Assembly: GCF_004151235.1 (NCBI RefSeq)
Contig: NZ_JUIV01000030.1
Location: 1 to 38,456 of the forward strand
Source of the DNA: Flavobacterium anhuiense
GTDB taxonomy: Bacteria > Bacteroidota > Bacteroidia > Flavobacteriales > Flavobacteriaceae
Length of the DNA: 38,456 nt
Direction: 5' to 3'
Within the stretch, counting starts at the first letter, position 1. Every line of letters begins with the position of its first letter. The translations under genes were made by a program, and so were the position numbers. Shown here in pieces: positions 9,529 through 18,720 of this stretch. Under the pieces are notes generated by a model. That model had not been told where the DNA came from, did no database searches, and was given only the letters and a program-made list of their open reading frames with translations.

Positions 9529-9870
9529 TTACGCTTTAGTAGATTTTAATTTTGCTCTTCTTCTCTCAGCCCATGAAATAGCATGTTTGTCTAAACTTAC
9601 AGTTAAGAAACGCATAACTCTTTCATCACGTCTGAATTCAGTTTCAAAAGCTAAAAGAACTTCTCCAGCTACTTTGAATTCGAATAAGTGATAAAAACCA
9701 CTTTTTTTGTTTTGGATTTCGTAAGCCATTTTTTTAAGACCCCAATCCTCTTTCGATACCATTTCAGCTCCTCTACTAGTAAGAAATTCTTCAAATTTCG
9801 TTACTGTTTCCTTCACCTGAACCTCAGATAAAACGGGATTTAAAATGAAAACAGTTTCATAATGATTCAT
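9529..9870 (-). CDS. rpsF: 30S ribosomal protein S6 (bS6)
   Basis: The product has 113 residues beginning MNHYETVFILNPVLSEVQV, a canonical bS6 N-terminus. The ferredoxin-like fold motifs follow: WGLKKMAYEIQNKKSGFYHL and RRDERVMRFLTV. It binds bS18 in the platform of the 30S subunit. It is the first gene of the ribosomal operon, with a consensus flavobacterial promoter 33-62 bp upstream of the start codon. The leader has no SD sequence. Confidence 0.98.
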   Translation of the reverse strand: MNHYETVFILNPVLSEVQVKETVTKFEEFLTSRGAEMVSKEDWGLKKMAYEIQNKKSGFYHLFEFKVAGEVLLAFETEFRRDERVMRFLTVSLDKHAISWAERRRAKLKSTKA

Positions 9871-9902
9871 AAATAAAAAATTTTATTTGTTAAAATTGGG
9901 TG

Positions 9903-9932
9903 CAAAAGTAAGCATTAAATTTATATATACAA
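9903..9932 (-). promoter_or_regulatory. Consensus Bacteroidota promoter of rpsF operon
   Basis: Reading the minus strand, TTG (9932-9930) is followed after 19 bases by TACTTTTG (9910-9903). This is an exact match to the -33/-7 pattern TTG-N(17-23)-TAnnTTTG used by the primary sigma factor of flavobacteria. The predicted start is around 9896-9899, giving a leader of about 27 bases. Confidence 0.85.
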
Positions 9933-10048
9933 CATTTTTTTTCTTTTATTCGTCATAATGCAAAAAAGATGCCTCAACTTTAGTTTTTTTTACAAAAAAA
10001 TAATACATTTACTACTGCTATCCTGAATTTATTCTAAATTTAAATGTT

Positions 10049-10747
10049 ATGAAACTAAACTGTGTTGTTGTAGATGATAGTTCTATACAAAGGACAATTA
10101 TTGCCAAATTGGTTAATAATCACCCAGGCTTGCATTTAATCGGGGATTTTTCTAATGCCATTGAAGCAAAAAGTTGTATCTCATTAAATAATATAGATTT
10201 AATATTTCTTGATATAGAAATGCCAGTTATTAACGGATTTGATTTCCTTGACGGATTAAAATCAAAACCGCAGATTATATTTATCACTTCTAAAGCCGAG
10301 TATGCCTTAAAAGCTTTCGACTATGACGCTACCGACTATCTTCAAAAACCAATTGCAGTAGATCGTTTTAATGCTTCTGTAAAAAGGGCAATCGACATGC
10401 ATTTGCTCAAAAAAGACATCAAAGAAGAAGAAGGCGAGCATATATTCATCAAAAGTAATCTAAAAAAACTTAAAATCTTCACTTCAAAAATAAAATGGAT
10501 TGAAGCCTTTGGAGATTACGTAAGAGTAGTAACCGAAGATGACAGCAACTTGGTTCTTTCTACCATGAAATCTTTTGAAAATGATTTATCAAAAGACAAA
10601 TTCATCCGTGTTCACAAATCATACATTATCAATATAGATAAGGTTGAGCGCTTTAACAGCAAATTTGCTGAAATAGGCATCACCAAAATACCATTAAGCC
10701 GCAACAAAAAAGAAGATCTTGTAAAAGCGCTTTCAACTTCTTCTTAA
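10049..10747 (+). CDS. LytTR-family response regulator (orphan)
   Basis: The product has 232 residues. Residues 3-117 form a receiver domain with the acidic pair D9-D10, phospho-acceptor D55 (FLDIEMP), T80/S81 and K100 (QKP). Residues about 135-230 form a LytTR DNA-binding domain (IKWIEAFGDYVRV, KFIRVHKSYIINID). All receiver residues needed for phosphorylation are present. No histidine kinase lies nearby, so the partner is elsewhere; in Bacteroidota these are usually 7TMR or LytS-like kinases. The gene converges on priA with only 7 bp between the two stops and no clear hairpin. Its targets cannot be read from the sequence. Confidence 0.95.
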   Translation: MKLNCVVVDDSSIQRTIIAKLVNNHPGLHLIGDFSNAIEAKSCISLNNIDLIFLDIEMPVINGFDFLDGLKSKPQIIFITSKAEYALKAFDYDATDYLQKPIAVDRFNASVKRAIDMHLLKKDIKEEEGEHIFIKSNLKKLKIFTSKIKWIEAFGDYVRVVTEDDSNLVLSTMKSFENDLSKDKFIRVHKSYIINIDKVERFNSKFAEIGITKIPLSRNKKEDLVKALSTSS

Positions 10748-10754
10748 TTGCTAT

Positions 10755-13205
10755 TTAATAGAAATCTACATTAATCACAACTTTTATAGCCCTGTATTGG
10801 GCCACAGCTTCAAAACTATTCAGCATTTTCTGAATAGTTTTTTTTGTGTTTCCTAAGTGAAGATTTTGCGGAATCTTAATCAAAATAGTTCTGATATATT
10901 CATTTCGAATTCTGCTTATAGCAGGCTCTTCTGGCCCTAAAACCGGCATGCCTAAATTCTGGCTTAAAACTTGGTAAAGCCACATTGCCCCTTCTTTTAG
11001 CTTATCAAAATCTTTGTGCTTTAGCGTAAGTTTTATAATCCTGAAATAAGGAGGATATCTATAAATTTGTCTGTCATACAATTGCTCTTTATACATACCT
11101 ATATAATTATGGTGTGTAACCTGCTGAATTGTATTATGGTTTGGATTATAAGTCTGAATAACAACTTTACCTTGTTTTTCCGATCTTCCCGCTCTTCCAG
11201 CTACCTGAGTCATCATCTGGAAACTGCGTTCAAAAGCCCTAAAATCTGGATGATGAAGCATATTATCGGCATTCATAATTCCAACCAAACCTACATTATC
11301 AAAATCAAGTCCTTTGGCCAGCATTTGTGTACCGACTAAAATGTCAATTTCACGATTTTTAAATGTATCTATTATTTTTTCGAAACCAAACTTGCCTCGA
11401 GTAGTATCTTGATCCATTCTGGCTGTTTTGGCTTTTGGAAAAAGCGAAGACAACTCTTGCTCTATTTGCTCTGTTCCGAATCCTTTTGTAGTCAAATCAA
11501 TACTTGAACAACTGTGGCAATTAGTAGGTTTTGCAATCGAATAACCGCAATAATGGCAACGAAGCTGATTTTTATGTTTGTGATAAGTCAAACTCACATC
11601 GCATTGCTGGCAATGCGGAACGTGTCCGCAAGTCAAACACTCAATTATAGGTGAATATCCTCTCCTATTTTGAAACAAAATAACTTGTTCGCCCAATGAC
11701 AATGATTCAGCAATTTCTTCAATTAAAAGATCGCTAAAATGCCCTGTCATTCTTTTTCTGAAATGTTTGTCTTTGATATCAACTAAAATCACTTCAGGCA
11801 AGCGAACATTTTTATAACGTTCGGAAAGAGTTACCAATCCGTATTTATCATTTTGAGTGTTAAAATAAGTTTCGATGCTAGGCGTTGCTGAGCCTAATAA
11901 GACCTTAGCCTTATGAAAATTAGCCAAAACTATAGCCGCATCTCTCGCATGATATCTGGGCGCAGGATCAGTCTGTTTGAAAGTCTGCTCATGCTCTTCG
12001 TCAACGATTAATAGTCCCAAATCGTTAAAAGGCAAAAACAAAGCCGATCTTGCTCCTATTACAATTTGTGCTTTAAGCGAATTCTCAAGCGTTTGCCTCC
12101 AAACCTCAACTCTTTCATTATTGCTATATTTAGAATGAAAAACAGCTACTTTATCACCAAAATGAAGACGTAATCTCGAAACTAATTGAGTAGTAAGTGC
12201 AATTTCTGGCAACAAGTATAAAACCTGTTTTCCTGTATGCAGATATTCTTCAATTAGTTTTATATAAATTTCGGTCTTCCCGCTCGAAGTTACGCCATGA
12301 AGCAAACACACTTCTTTTTCTAAAAAGCTATTCTTTATTGCAGAAAAAGCTTTTTGTTGAGCTTCACTTAATTGCAGTTCTTTATCTGATTTTTCTCCAT
12401 CAAACGTAACACGGTCATGTTGCAAATAATATTCTTCAAATATTTCTTTTTCAACCAAAGATTTTACCGCTGCAGATCCTGCATTTGAAACCTCTGTAAG
12501 CTTTTTGACCGTGATAGGCTTTTTTTCTGAAGCACTAATCTGAAAATAAGCCAAAACAATTTCTTTTTGTTTATTGGCATTTTTTAGCACCGTCAGCAAT
12601 TCTTCAAGACCATTATCTGATTCATATTTGGAATGTAGTTTTACATACCGAACCAATTTTGGTTTGTAAGTTTCTCTTATTTCTTCGTCCAAAAAAATAA
12701 TATCTTTCGCAATCAGTTTTTGCAGAATTGGAAGTATTTTTTTTTTATTCAAAATTGAAGCAATTTCCTGAACCTTCAATGAACTCTGATGATGCAAAGC
12801 TTCATAAATCAAAAACTCATCATCAGAAAGTTCGCTGTCATTTACCACAACATCGGGTTTATGCGAGATAATAGTTTCGCTCTCCAGTAATAATCCGCTT
12901 GGAAATGCTCCGCGATACACGTCTCCAATTCCGCACATATAGTAATTTGCAACCCAAAGCCAGTGTTTAATCTGGGTTTCGGTCGCAATTGGTTTTTCAT
13001 CCAAAATCTGGTGAATTTCTTTAGCCTCATACAATGTTGGCGCATTTTCATGAACATCCAAAACGAGTGCCGTATATATTTTACTTTTACCAAAAGGTAC
13101 CGCAACCCGCATTCCTTTTTTTATAAAATGAAATTCAGCCTCAGAAACACGATATGTAAAGGTTTTTGCTAAGGAAAGTGGTAAAATAACTTCGATAAAA
13201 AACAT
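10755..13205 (-). CDS. priA: Primosomal replication restart helicase PriA
   Basis: The product has 816 residues. It shows the N-terminal 3' DNA-binding domain (start MFFIEVILPLSLAKTFTY), Walker A GVTSSGKTE near residue 304, the DEEH box of superfamily 2 helicases near 402, and a cluster of cysteines from about 523 to 565 (CLTCGHVPHCQQC, CHYCGY, CHSC) that binds two zinc ions. The helicase C-terminal motif with QVAGRAGR is also present. PriA reloads the replisome at stalled forks. It is the last gene of the nadC-yihY-DUF2147-bla-priA run, 23 bp after the beta-lactamase stop. The length is slightly greater than that of enteric PriA, normal for this phylum. Confidence 0.98.
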   Translation of the reverse strand: MFFIEVILPLSLAKTFTYRVSEAEFHFIKKGMRVAVPFGKSKIYTALVLDVHENAPTLYEAKEIHQILDEKPIATETQIKHWLWVANYYMCGIGDVYRGAFPSGLLLESETIISHKPDVVVNDSELSDDEFLIYEALHHQSSLKVQEIASILNKKKILPILQKLIAKDIIFLDEEIRETYKPKLVRYVKLHSKYESDNGLEELLTVLKNANKQKEIVLAYFQISASEKKPITVKKLTEVSNAGSAAVKSLVEKEIFEEYYLQHDRVTFDGEKSDKELQLSEAQQKAFSAIKNSFLEKEVCLLHGVTSSGKTEIYIKLIEEYLHTGKQVLYLLPEIALTTQLVSRLRLHFGDKVAVFHSKYSNNERVEVWRQTLENSLKAQIVIGARSALFLPFNDLGLLIVDEEHEQTFKQTDPAPRYHARDAAIVLANFHKAKVLLGSATPSIETYFNTQNDKYGLVTLSERYKNVRLPEVILVDIKDKHFRKRMTGHFSDLLIEEIAESLSLGEQVILFQNRRGYSPIIECLTCGHVPHCQQCDVSLTYHKHKNQLRCHYCGYSIAKPTNCHSCSSIDLTTKGFGTEQIEQELSSLFPKAKTARMDQDTTRGKFGFEKIIDTFKNREIDILVGTQMLAKGLDFDNVGLVGIMNADNMLHHPDFRAFERSFQMMTQVAGRAGRSEKQGKVVIQTYNPNHNTIQQVTHHNYIGMYKEQLYDRQIYRYPPYFRIIKLTLKHKDFDKLKEGAMWLYQVLSQNLGMPVLGPEEPAISRIRNEYIRTILIKIPQNLHLGNTKKTIQKMLNSFEAVAQYRAIKVVINVDFY

Positions 13206-13228
13206 GTACTATAGATATGAATGCAAAG

Positions 13229-13975
13229 TTACTTTTTTTCGGTAGACTTTTGAGCCAAATACTCCTTAACCAATTTTAAAGTATGATCTATTGATTTATT
13301 GGCTGTTCCGCCATCATGTCCCGGAATAACATACTTTGGATTTTTAAACTTTAATTGAACTTTCTTGATTGATTTCTCCCATTCTTTGACATCAGCATCT
13401 CCTAAATATCCTAAATCTTTGGCTTCTTCACTTTTTATAAAACATCCACCATAAAGAATTTTATCTTTTCCAAACCACGCTACGATATTATCTGGCGCAT
13501 GTCCTTTTCCTGGATAATAGACTTCAAACTTATATTGTCCGACAGTAAAAATAGTATCATTTGGAATTACAAACTCAGCTCTTGGTTCATTTTTGCTTTT
13601 CAGAATATCGTCGGTTAATTTACCTGAGTAGGTTTTAATTCCTTTTTTTCTATAAAAATCAAATCCTCCTGCACGATCCTCATGAGAATGCGTACCAAAG
13701 AGCATAATAACGTCTTTATTATGTTTTGCTTTTATACTGTCGAGCAAAGGTTGAAACTGCGTTTTATCCCAAGGCGCATCAAAAAGCACAACTCCTTTAT
13801 CTGTAACCACATACATGGCATTGGCAGAAATAAGAGTTCCGTTGTAATCATGAAACGTTTTATAAACATAAAAGTCACCCGTAAGATGACTTATTTGTAA
13901 TGGCGAATTCTTAGATTGTCCAAAACTATTTGAAACCGCAACTAAGAATAAAATTATCGAAGTTAATTTTCGCAT
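13229..13975 (-). CDS. bla: Subclass B1 metallo-beta-lactamase (JOHN/IND-like)
   Basis: The product has 248 residues with signal peptide MRKLTSIILFLVAVSNSFGQ, so it is periplasmic. All zinc ligands of subclass B1 enzymes are visible: H96-x-H98-x-D100 (THSHEDRAGG), H159 (GKGHAPDN), C178 (YGGCF) and H220 (PGHDGG). Known members hydrolyse penicillins and carbapenems; F. johnsoniae carries a chromosomal enzyme, JOHN-1, of this type and size, and this is probably a homologue. The exact variant cannot be called without alignment. It lies 10 bp after the DUF2147 gene and 23 bp before priA. There is no AmpR-like regulator and no visible promoter of its own, so expression is probably constitutive read-through from the operon. 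Confidence 0.93.
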   Translation of the reverse strand: MRKLTSIILFLVAVSNSFGQSKNSPLQISHLTGDFYVYKTFHDYNGTLISANAMYVVTDKGVVLFDAPWDKTQFQPLLDSIKAKHNKDVIMLFGTHSHEDRAGGFDFYRKKGIKTYSGKLTDDILKSKNEPRAEFVIPNDTIFTVGQYKFEVYYPGKGHAPDNIVAWFGKDKILYGGCFIKSEEAKDLGYLGDADVKEWEKSIKKVQLKFKNPKYVIPGHDGGTANKSIDHTLKLVKEYLAQKSTEKK

Positions 13976-13985
13976 TAGATTTTAA

Positions 13986-14414
13986 TTAGCTTTTTACTCT
14001 AGTCCAATATTGTGTTCTTCCCATTAAAGAAATCCCAACATAACCGCGAAGTTTTAACTTATCTGCAGATTCTAATGAAATGTAACATTTGTATTTTTTA
14101 CCACTTGTAGGATCCAAAATTGTTCCTCCGTTATACTCAGAGCCATCTTTTTTTAATCCGTTTATAATAATCATACCCAAAATCGGTTTGTTTTTTTCGG
14201 CACCATCACATTTTACACAAACATCTTTTTTGTGGCTTTCTCTAAGTATGTCCACTACCTTACCATAGATTTTTCCAGATTTCTCGTAAATTTCTACAAT
14301 TGATTTTGCTTCACCTGTTTCATCGTCAATAGTTTTCCATTTTCCAATTACACTTTGGCTTTGCATGGTCAGCGCAAAGAAGAACACTCCGATAGTTAGC
14401 ATCAAATTTTTCAT
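13986..14414 (-). CDS. DUF2147 domain protein, exported
   Basis: The product has 142 residues with a signal peptide ending near MQSQS. The mature part matches the DUF2147 layout: an opening VIGKWKTIDDETGEAKSIVE, the KIYGKVVDI strand, two cysteines (VCVKCDG), the GGTILDPTSGKKYKC block and a final GRTQYWTRV. It is predicted to be a small beta-barrel periplasmic protein; its biochemical function is unknown. Its ATG lies one base after the yihY stop, so the two are almost certainly co-transcribed and perhaps translationally coupled. The beta-lactamase gene follows after 10 bp. Confidence 0.93.
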   Translation of the reverse strand: MKNLMLTIGVFFFALTMQSQSVIGKWKTIDDETGEAKSIVEIYEKSGKIYGKVVDILRESHKKDVCVKCDGAEKNKPILGMIIINGLKKDGSEYNGGTILDPTSGKKYKCYISLESADKLKLRGYVGISLMGRTQYWTRVKS

Positions 14415-14415
14415 A

Positions 14416-15339
14416 TTATTTTTCTTTTTTTTGTTTTAATTTTCTGATAGAAGCATTCAATTCGAACCCTAAAAGCAGAATCATACAGTTTATCCAAATA
14501 TAAAACATTAGAATTAATAATGTCCCAATTGAACCATAAAGTTCGTTGTATTTTGAAAATTTTATAACCCAAATCCCAAAAAAGAACGAAGATATAACAA
14601 TTAAGACCGTTGTAAAAACAGAACCAATACTAATAAAAGGCACTTTATTGTATTGTTTTGTTCCATAACGCAATAATATTGAAGATGTTATCAAAATCAT
14701 CAAGATAACGAATAAATATCGCCCTAAAATAATCAGCGGAATTCTGTCGCTCAGCACATCTTGAATAATTGTCTTTTGAATGAAGACCTCAAAAACTACG
14801 ATAGTAGCCACTGTAACAAACAAAATTATGGTCATTATGAGCGAAATGGCTAGAGCTACTAAATATTGATGCAGAAAACCTCGTTTATCAAAAACGTGTT
14901 TTGAGGATTCAAAACCGCTCAAAATTCCGTTAATTCCGTTTGCCATTAAAAAAATCGAAAGCAAAAATCCCGACGATAACAATCCAGAGTGACTATTATT
15001 TAAGATATCGCTGATAATTTTACTTATCGCATCGAAAGTATTTGGCGGAACGCTCTGCTGAACGAACTGTAAGAAATCTTCCTGAAAATTGTCTATAGGA
15101 ATAAACGGAATTAAGTTTAAAATAAATAAAGCAAAAGGAAATAATGCCATGAAAAAGCTAAAAGAAACTGCACTCGCATGATATGAAAATGCACCATCAA
15201 TAATTCCGATAGTGTACATTTCGAGCAAATCATACAAAGAAAATCCCTCTAACCAAGGGAATTTTATTCTTTTAAAAAGTCGGGCCAGATTGCGTATTAT
15301 AGGCAGCTTCTCAATCCGATCTTCTATCTCTTTCGACAT
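14416..15339 (-). CDS. YihY/BrkB family inner-membrane protein
   Basis: The product has 307 residues with a cytoplasmic N-terminus (MSKEIEDRIEKLPIIRN) and about six membrane segments. These include SFFMALFPFALFILNLIPFI, LSIFLMANGINGILSGF and the C-terminal LLILMFYIWINCMILLLGF. The FHASAVSFSFF-type segment (here SYHASAVSFSFF), ANGINGI and YGSIGTLL are hallmarks of the family. It was once mislabelled RNase BN; no nuclease activity should be inferred. Its transport or membrane role is unknown. It lies 83 bp after nadC, across a spacer of short degenerate TAACTCATAACT repeats. Confidence 0.93.
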   Translation of the reverse strand: MSKEIEDRIEKLPIIRNLARLFKRIKFPWLEGFSLYDLLEMYTIGIIDGAFSYHASAVSFSFFMALFPFALFILNLIPFIPIDNFQEDFLQFVQQSVPPNTFDAISKIISDILNNSHSGLLSSGFLLSIFLMANGINGILSGFESSKHVFDKRGFLHQYLVALAISLIMTIILFVTVATIVVFEVFIQKTIIQDVLSDRIPLIILGRYLFVILMILITSSILLRYGTKQYNKVPFISIGSVFTTVLIVISSFFFGIWVIKFSKYNELYGSIGTLLILMFYIWINCMILLLGFELNASIRKLKQKKEK

Positions 15340-15422
15340 ATTTTTTGATTTTAGATTTTAGAGTTCCGATTTTAGATTGCAAAAATCAACTCATAACTTA
15401 TAACTCAAAATTCATAACTCCA

Positions 15423-16280
15423 TTAAAAAGCTTTCAAGCTCAAATCCATATTGTAAACAGAATGCGTTAAGGCACCAGACGAAATATAATTTACACCGCA
15501 TAAAGCATATTCACGAACTGTTTTTTCGCTAATATTTCCAGAAGATTCTGTCTGACATTTTGAACCAATTAGAGCAACTGCTGTTTTTGTATCTTCATAA
15601 TTAAAGTTATCAATCAAGATTCTGTGAACCCCGTCGCTCAATAAAATTTCTCTAATTTCATCCAAATCACGAGCTTCAACAATAATTTTCAAGTCAAGAT
15701 TATTCTCTTTCAAATATTCTTTTGTTTTTGCAATAGCGCGTGTAATTCCACCAGCAAAATCAATATGATTGTCTTTCAGCATAATCATATCGTACAAAGC
15801 ATAACGATGATTTTCGCCACCGCCAATTTTTACAGCCCATTTTTCTGCAACTCTAAAATTTGGAGTTGTTTTGCGCGTATCCAAAATCTTTGCATTTGTT
15901 CCTTCCAAAAGACTCATTAAATGGTTGGTTTTTGTAGCAATTGCCGACATTCTCTGCATAGTGTTCAAAACGACTCTTTCGGCTTTTAAAATAGATTGTG
16001 AGCTTCCTGAAACTTCAAAAACAATTTCACCATATTCTACATGCGTTCCGTCTTCGATAAAAGTTTTCACCTTTAATTTTGGATCAACATGCTCAAATAT
16101 CATTTTAGCCAATTCAACTCCGGCAATAATTCCTTGATCTTTTACCAATAGCTTTGCTTGACCATGAGCTGTATCTGGAATACAGGCAAGCGAACTGTAA
16201 TCGCCTGGCCCCACATCTTCTCTAATGGCATTTTTTATTAAAAGTTGTAATTCTGCTTGAAATTGAGCTTCGCTTATCAT
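15423..16280 (-). CDS. nadC: Nicotinate-nucleotide diphosphorylase (carboxylating)
   Basis: The product has 285 residues. NadC converts quinolinate and PRPP to nicotinate mononucleotide in de novo NAD synthesis. The motifs are EDVGPGDYS, LNTMQRMSAIAT, DTRKTTPNFR, KIGGGENHRYALYD, LKDNH, ESSGNIS and ISSGALTHS, which cover the quinolinate and PRPP sites. The length is typical. It is the first gene of a five-gene minus-strand run that ends at priA. No nadA or nadB is in the window. The start MISEAQFQ is the only in-frame ATG before the conserved region. Confidence 0.97.
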   Translation of the reverse strand: MISEAQFQAELQLLIKNAIREDVGPGDYSSLACIPDTAHGQAKLLVKDQGIIAGVELAKMIFEHVDPKLKVKTFIEDGTHVEYGEIVFEVSGSSQSILKAERVVLNTMQRMSAIATKTNHLMSLLEGTNAKILDTRKTTPNFRVAEKWAVKIGGGENHRYALYDMIMLKDNHIDFAGGITRAIAKTKEYLKENNLDLKIIVEARDLDEIREILLSDGVHRILIDNFNYEDTKTAVALIGSKCQTESSGNISEKTVREYALCGVNYISSGALTHSVYNMDLSLKAF

Positions 16281-16485
16281 TTTTCTATTTTTAATAATAA
16301 TGCTAAATTAGAACTTATTTTATGGATTTGAAAATTCCAATAACATGAAAAATTATACAAAACATTAAATCTCTCTTTTTTAACCATTAAGATATTCAGA
16401 AAAATAAAGTTACAATTCTTAACAATACTTCATCACTTAATAAGCGTTCAATTAAATATCTTTGAAGTTCAATCAAGCAAAAACC

Positions 16486-17586
16486 ATGGGATTAATTAAA
16501 GATATTTACTCCGTTTCTTTTTACGAAAATTTCACTCAGGCTGTTGCCGAAGTGTATCCAGCGTTCAATAAAGAAAAATTTATTGAAGCGATTTACGAAG
16601 GCGATTTTGCTCAAAAAGAATGGAAAGAAAGAATGAAACATACAACCGTTGTATTTCATCAATTTATGCCTCAAAACTTTCCCGAAGCTATTTCTCTTAT
16701 TGACAAAATCATAGAAAATCTAAGAAAAAATAACTTTGCAGACAGTAATCTGGCTTTTATTTTCTTTGCCGATTATATCGAAATGTATGGTTTAGACGAT
16801 TTTGAAACTTCTAAGAAAGCTTTCGTTTCTGTAACCCAATTTATAAGCTGTGAATTTGCCGTTCGTCCTTTCATTTTAAAATATAAAGAGAAAATGATTG
16901 AAGAAATGGTAAAATGGTCCTTGCACGAAAATCATCATGTGCGTCGTTTAGCAAGCGAAGGATCACGTCCTAGATTACCTTGGGCAATGGCGATTCCATT
17001 TTTGAAGAAAGATCCCTCTTCTATTCTTCCAATTTTAGAAAACCTAAAAAACGATCCTTCAGAATATGTTCGCAGAAGCGTTGCTAATAATTTAAATGAT
17101 ATTGCTAAAGATAATCCACAAATTGTTCTGGAAATTGCTAATAAATGGAAAGGCCACAGCAAAGAAACCGACGGAATTATCAAACATGGATCAAGAACTT
17201 TACTAAAACAAGGCCATCCCGAAATCCTGAGCCATTATGGTTTAGAAAGCACTAACATTGAACTTTCTTCTTTCGAAATTAAAACTCCTGTGGTTAAAAT
17301 TGGTGATTATCTTCAGTTTCAATTTCATTTAAACAATAAAAATGAAGAACCAAAAACAGTTCGTTTAGAATATGCCGTTCACTACAAAAAAGCAAAAGGG
17401 CATTTGGCGAAAAAAGTCTTTAAAATCAGTGAAAAGATTTATCATCCGAATCAATTAACGAAAATTGAAAGAAATCAGTCTTTTAAATTGATTACGACAC
17501 GTGTTTTTTATACTGGAGCGCATCAATTGTCGATTATTATTAATGGAACTGAAAGTGAGGTTTTGGCATTTGAGTTGATTGAATAA
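16486..17586 (+). CDS. AlkC-like DNA alkylation repair glycosylase with C-terminal Ig-like domain
   Basis: From ATG 16486 the product has 366 residues; a TTG eight codons upstream is less likely. Residues 1 to about 255 are all-helical HEAT-like repeats with the characteristic block VRRLASEGSRPRLPWA, which I associate with the AlkC branch of the AlkC/AlkD superfamily. Residues about 262-366 form a beta-rich segment (VKIGDYLQFQFHLNNKN to the end) that fits the Ig-like domain found in some AlkC proteins. Known members excise N-alkylated bases such as 3-methyladenine or 3-methylcytosine without base flipping. It is cytoplasmic and apparently monocistronic, followed by an inverted repeat. Family call is strong; subfamily is good but unaligned. 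Confidence 0.87.
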   Translation: MGLIKDIYSVSFYENFTQAVAEVYPAFNKEKFIEAIYEGDFAQKEWKERMKHTTVVFHQFMPQNFPEAISLIDKIIENLRKNNFADSNLAFIFFADYIEMYGLDDFETSKKAFVSVTQFISCEFAVRPFILKYKEKMIEEMVKWSLHENHHVRRLASEGSRPRLPWAMAIPFLKKDPSSILPILENLKNDPSEYVRRSVANNLNDIAKDNPQIVLEIANKWKGHSKETDGIIKHGSRTLLKQGHPEILSHYGLESTNIELSSFEIKTPVVKIGDYLQFQFHLNNKNEEPKTVRLEYAVHYKKAKGHLAKKVFKISEKIYHPNQLTKIERNQSFKLITTRVFYTGAHQLSIIINGTESEVLAFELIE

Positions 17587-17621
17587 AATTTAGATTTAAA
17601 ACAGAAAACGAAATCACTGCT

Positions 17622-17692
17622 GTCAGACTGAACGGAGTCGAAGTCCCGCAAAGTGATTCAGCAAATGTGACTTCGACTCCGCTCAGTCTGAC
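17622..17692. repeat. REP-like inverted repeat, 24-bp arms
   Basis: The arms 17622-17645 and 17669-17692 are complementary at 23 of 24 positions (core ACTTCGACTCCG), with a 23-base loop. It lies between the alkC-like gene and the pirin gene. The TTCGACTCCGCTCAG-type sequence recurs in many flavobacterial genomes as an extragenic palindrome. No U-run follows on the plus strand, so simple termination is less likely. Confidence 0.85.
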
Positions 17693-17836
17693 AAAAAGAG
17701 CGTGAAATCAACTATTTGAAGAATCATCAATTTTCCCTACTTTTATAGCTAACACAAAAAACAAGTTTCTTAATCTAAATTAAGTTACAGATTTCTATCA
17801 CAACTGTAATTTTGTTTTCAAATCAAATAATACCAC

Positions 17837-18718
17837 ATGTCAAATATCAGTTTAATTATCGAAGAACGTTCTGCCAACATTGGCAACTTTATGGTAGGTC
17901 GTTTATTGCCTTTCCGTGAAAAAAGAGCTGTCGGACCATTTGTATTTATCGATCATATGGGACCTGCACATTTAAGTGACCATGAAAATATGGATGTTCC
18001 TCCACATCCGCATATCGGACTTTCGACGCTTACTTTTTTGTTTGAAGGAAGCATCATGCATCGCGACAGTTTAGGGACTGAACTAGAAATAAAACCAGGC
18101 GCTGTGAACTGGATGACGGCTGGAAAAGGAATCGTTCATTCTGAAAGAACTCCAGAATATTTAAGACATTCAGACAAAATGCTTCACGGATTGCAGATTT
18201 GGGTGGCGCTTCCGAAAGAATTGGAGCAAATGGATCCGAATTTCACGCATGTTGAAGCAGATGATATTCCAGCTTGGGAAGAAGACGGCGTTTCGTATAA
18301 ATTAATTGCCGGTGAAGCTTTTGGAAAAAAATCACCAGTTCCTGTTTATAGTCCGTTGTATTTTATTGAAATTAAAAGTAAAGAAGCTAAAAAAATCAAT
18401 ATCGGACATCATTTATTTGGCGAAAGCGGTTTGTATATTTTGGAAGGAAGCATCAAAAATGGTGAACATGTTTACGATCCAAAACAGATTTTAATTACAA
18501 CTGAAGCTTCTCTTTGCGAATTTGAAATTTCTGAAAACTCTACGGTTTATCTTTTTGGCGGACAGCCATTTCCTGAAGAACATTTTATCTTTTGGAACTT
18601 CGTTTCATCAGACAAAAATCTTATCGAAAAAGCAAAAATTGACTGGACAGAACAAACTTTTCCAAAAGTTCCTGGTGAAACCGAATTTGTGCCATTACCT
18701 GAACCAAGAATAAAATAA
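17837..18718 (+). CDS. Pirin family protein
   Basis: The product has 293 residues, a two-domain cupin. The N-terminal cupin has the pirin metal ligands H57 and H59 (PPHPHIGL), H101 and E103 (GIVHSE), together with the family phrase FVFIDHMGPAH. Bacterial pirins can bind iron; some oxidise quercetin and others modulate metabolic enzymes, so the reaction here is unknown. It is cytoplasmic. The OsmC gene starts 2 bp after its stop, and a GNAT gene follows, suggesting one stress-related transcript. A TAATTTTG -7-like element lies about 27 bp upstream of the start, but no TTG at -33. Confidence 0.95.
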   Translation: MSNISLIIEERSANIGNFMVGRLLPFREKRAVGPFVFIDHMGPAHLSDHENMDVPPHPHIGLSTLTFLFEGSIMHRDSLGTELEIKPGAVNWMTAGKGIVHSERTPEYLRHSDKMLHGLQIWVALPKELEQMDPNFTHVEADDIPAWEEDGVSYKLIAGEAFGKKSPVPVYSPLYFIEIKSKEAKKINIGHHLFGESGLYILEGSIKNGEHVYDPKQILITTEASLCEFEISENSTVYLFGGQPFPEEHFIFWNFVSSDKNLIEKAKIDWTEQTFPKVPGETEFVPLPEPRIK

Positions 18719-18720
18719 GT

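Noticed and set aside
10049..10747. A local two-component system with a kinase
   Set aside because: No histidine kinase domain is found on either strand nearby; the regulator is an orphan here.
14416..15339. Ribonuclease BN for the YihY-like protein
   Set aside because: The label is historic; the sequence is an integral membrane protein with no nuclease motifs.
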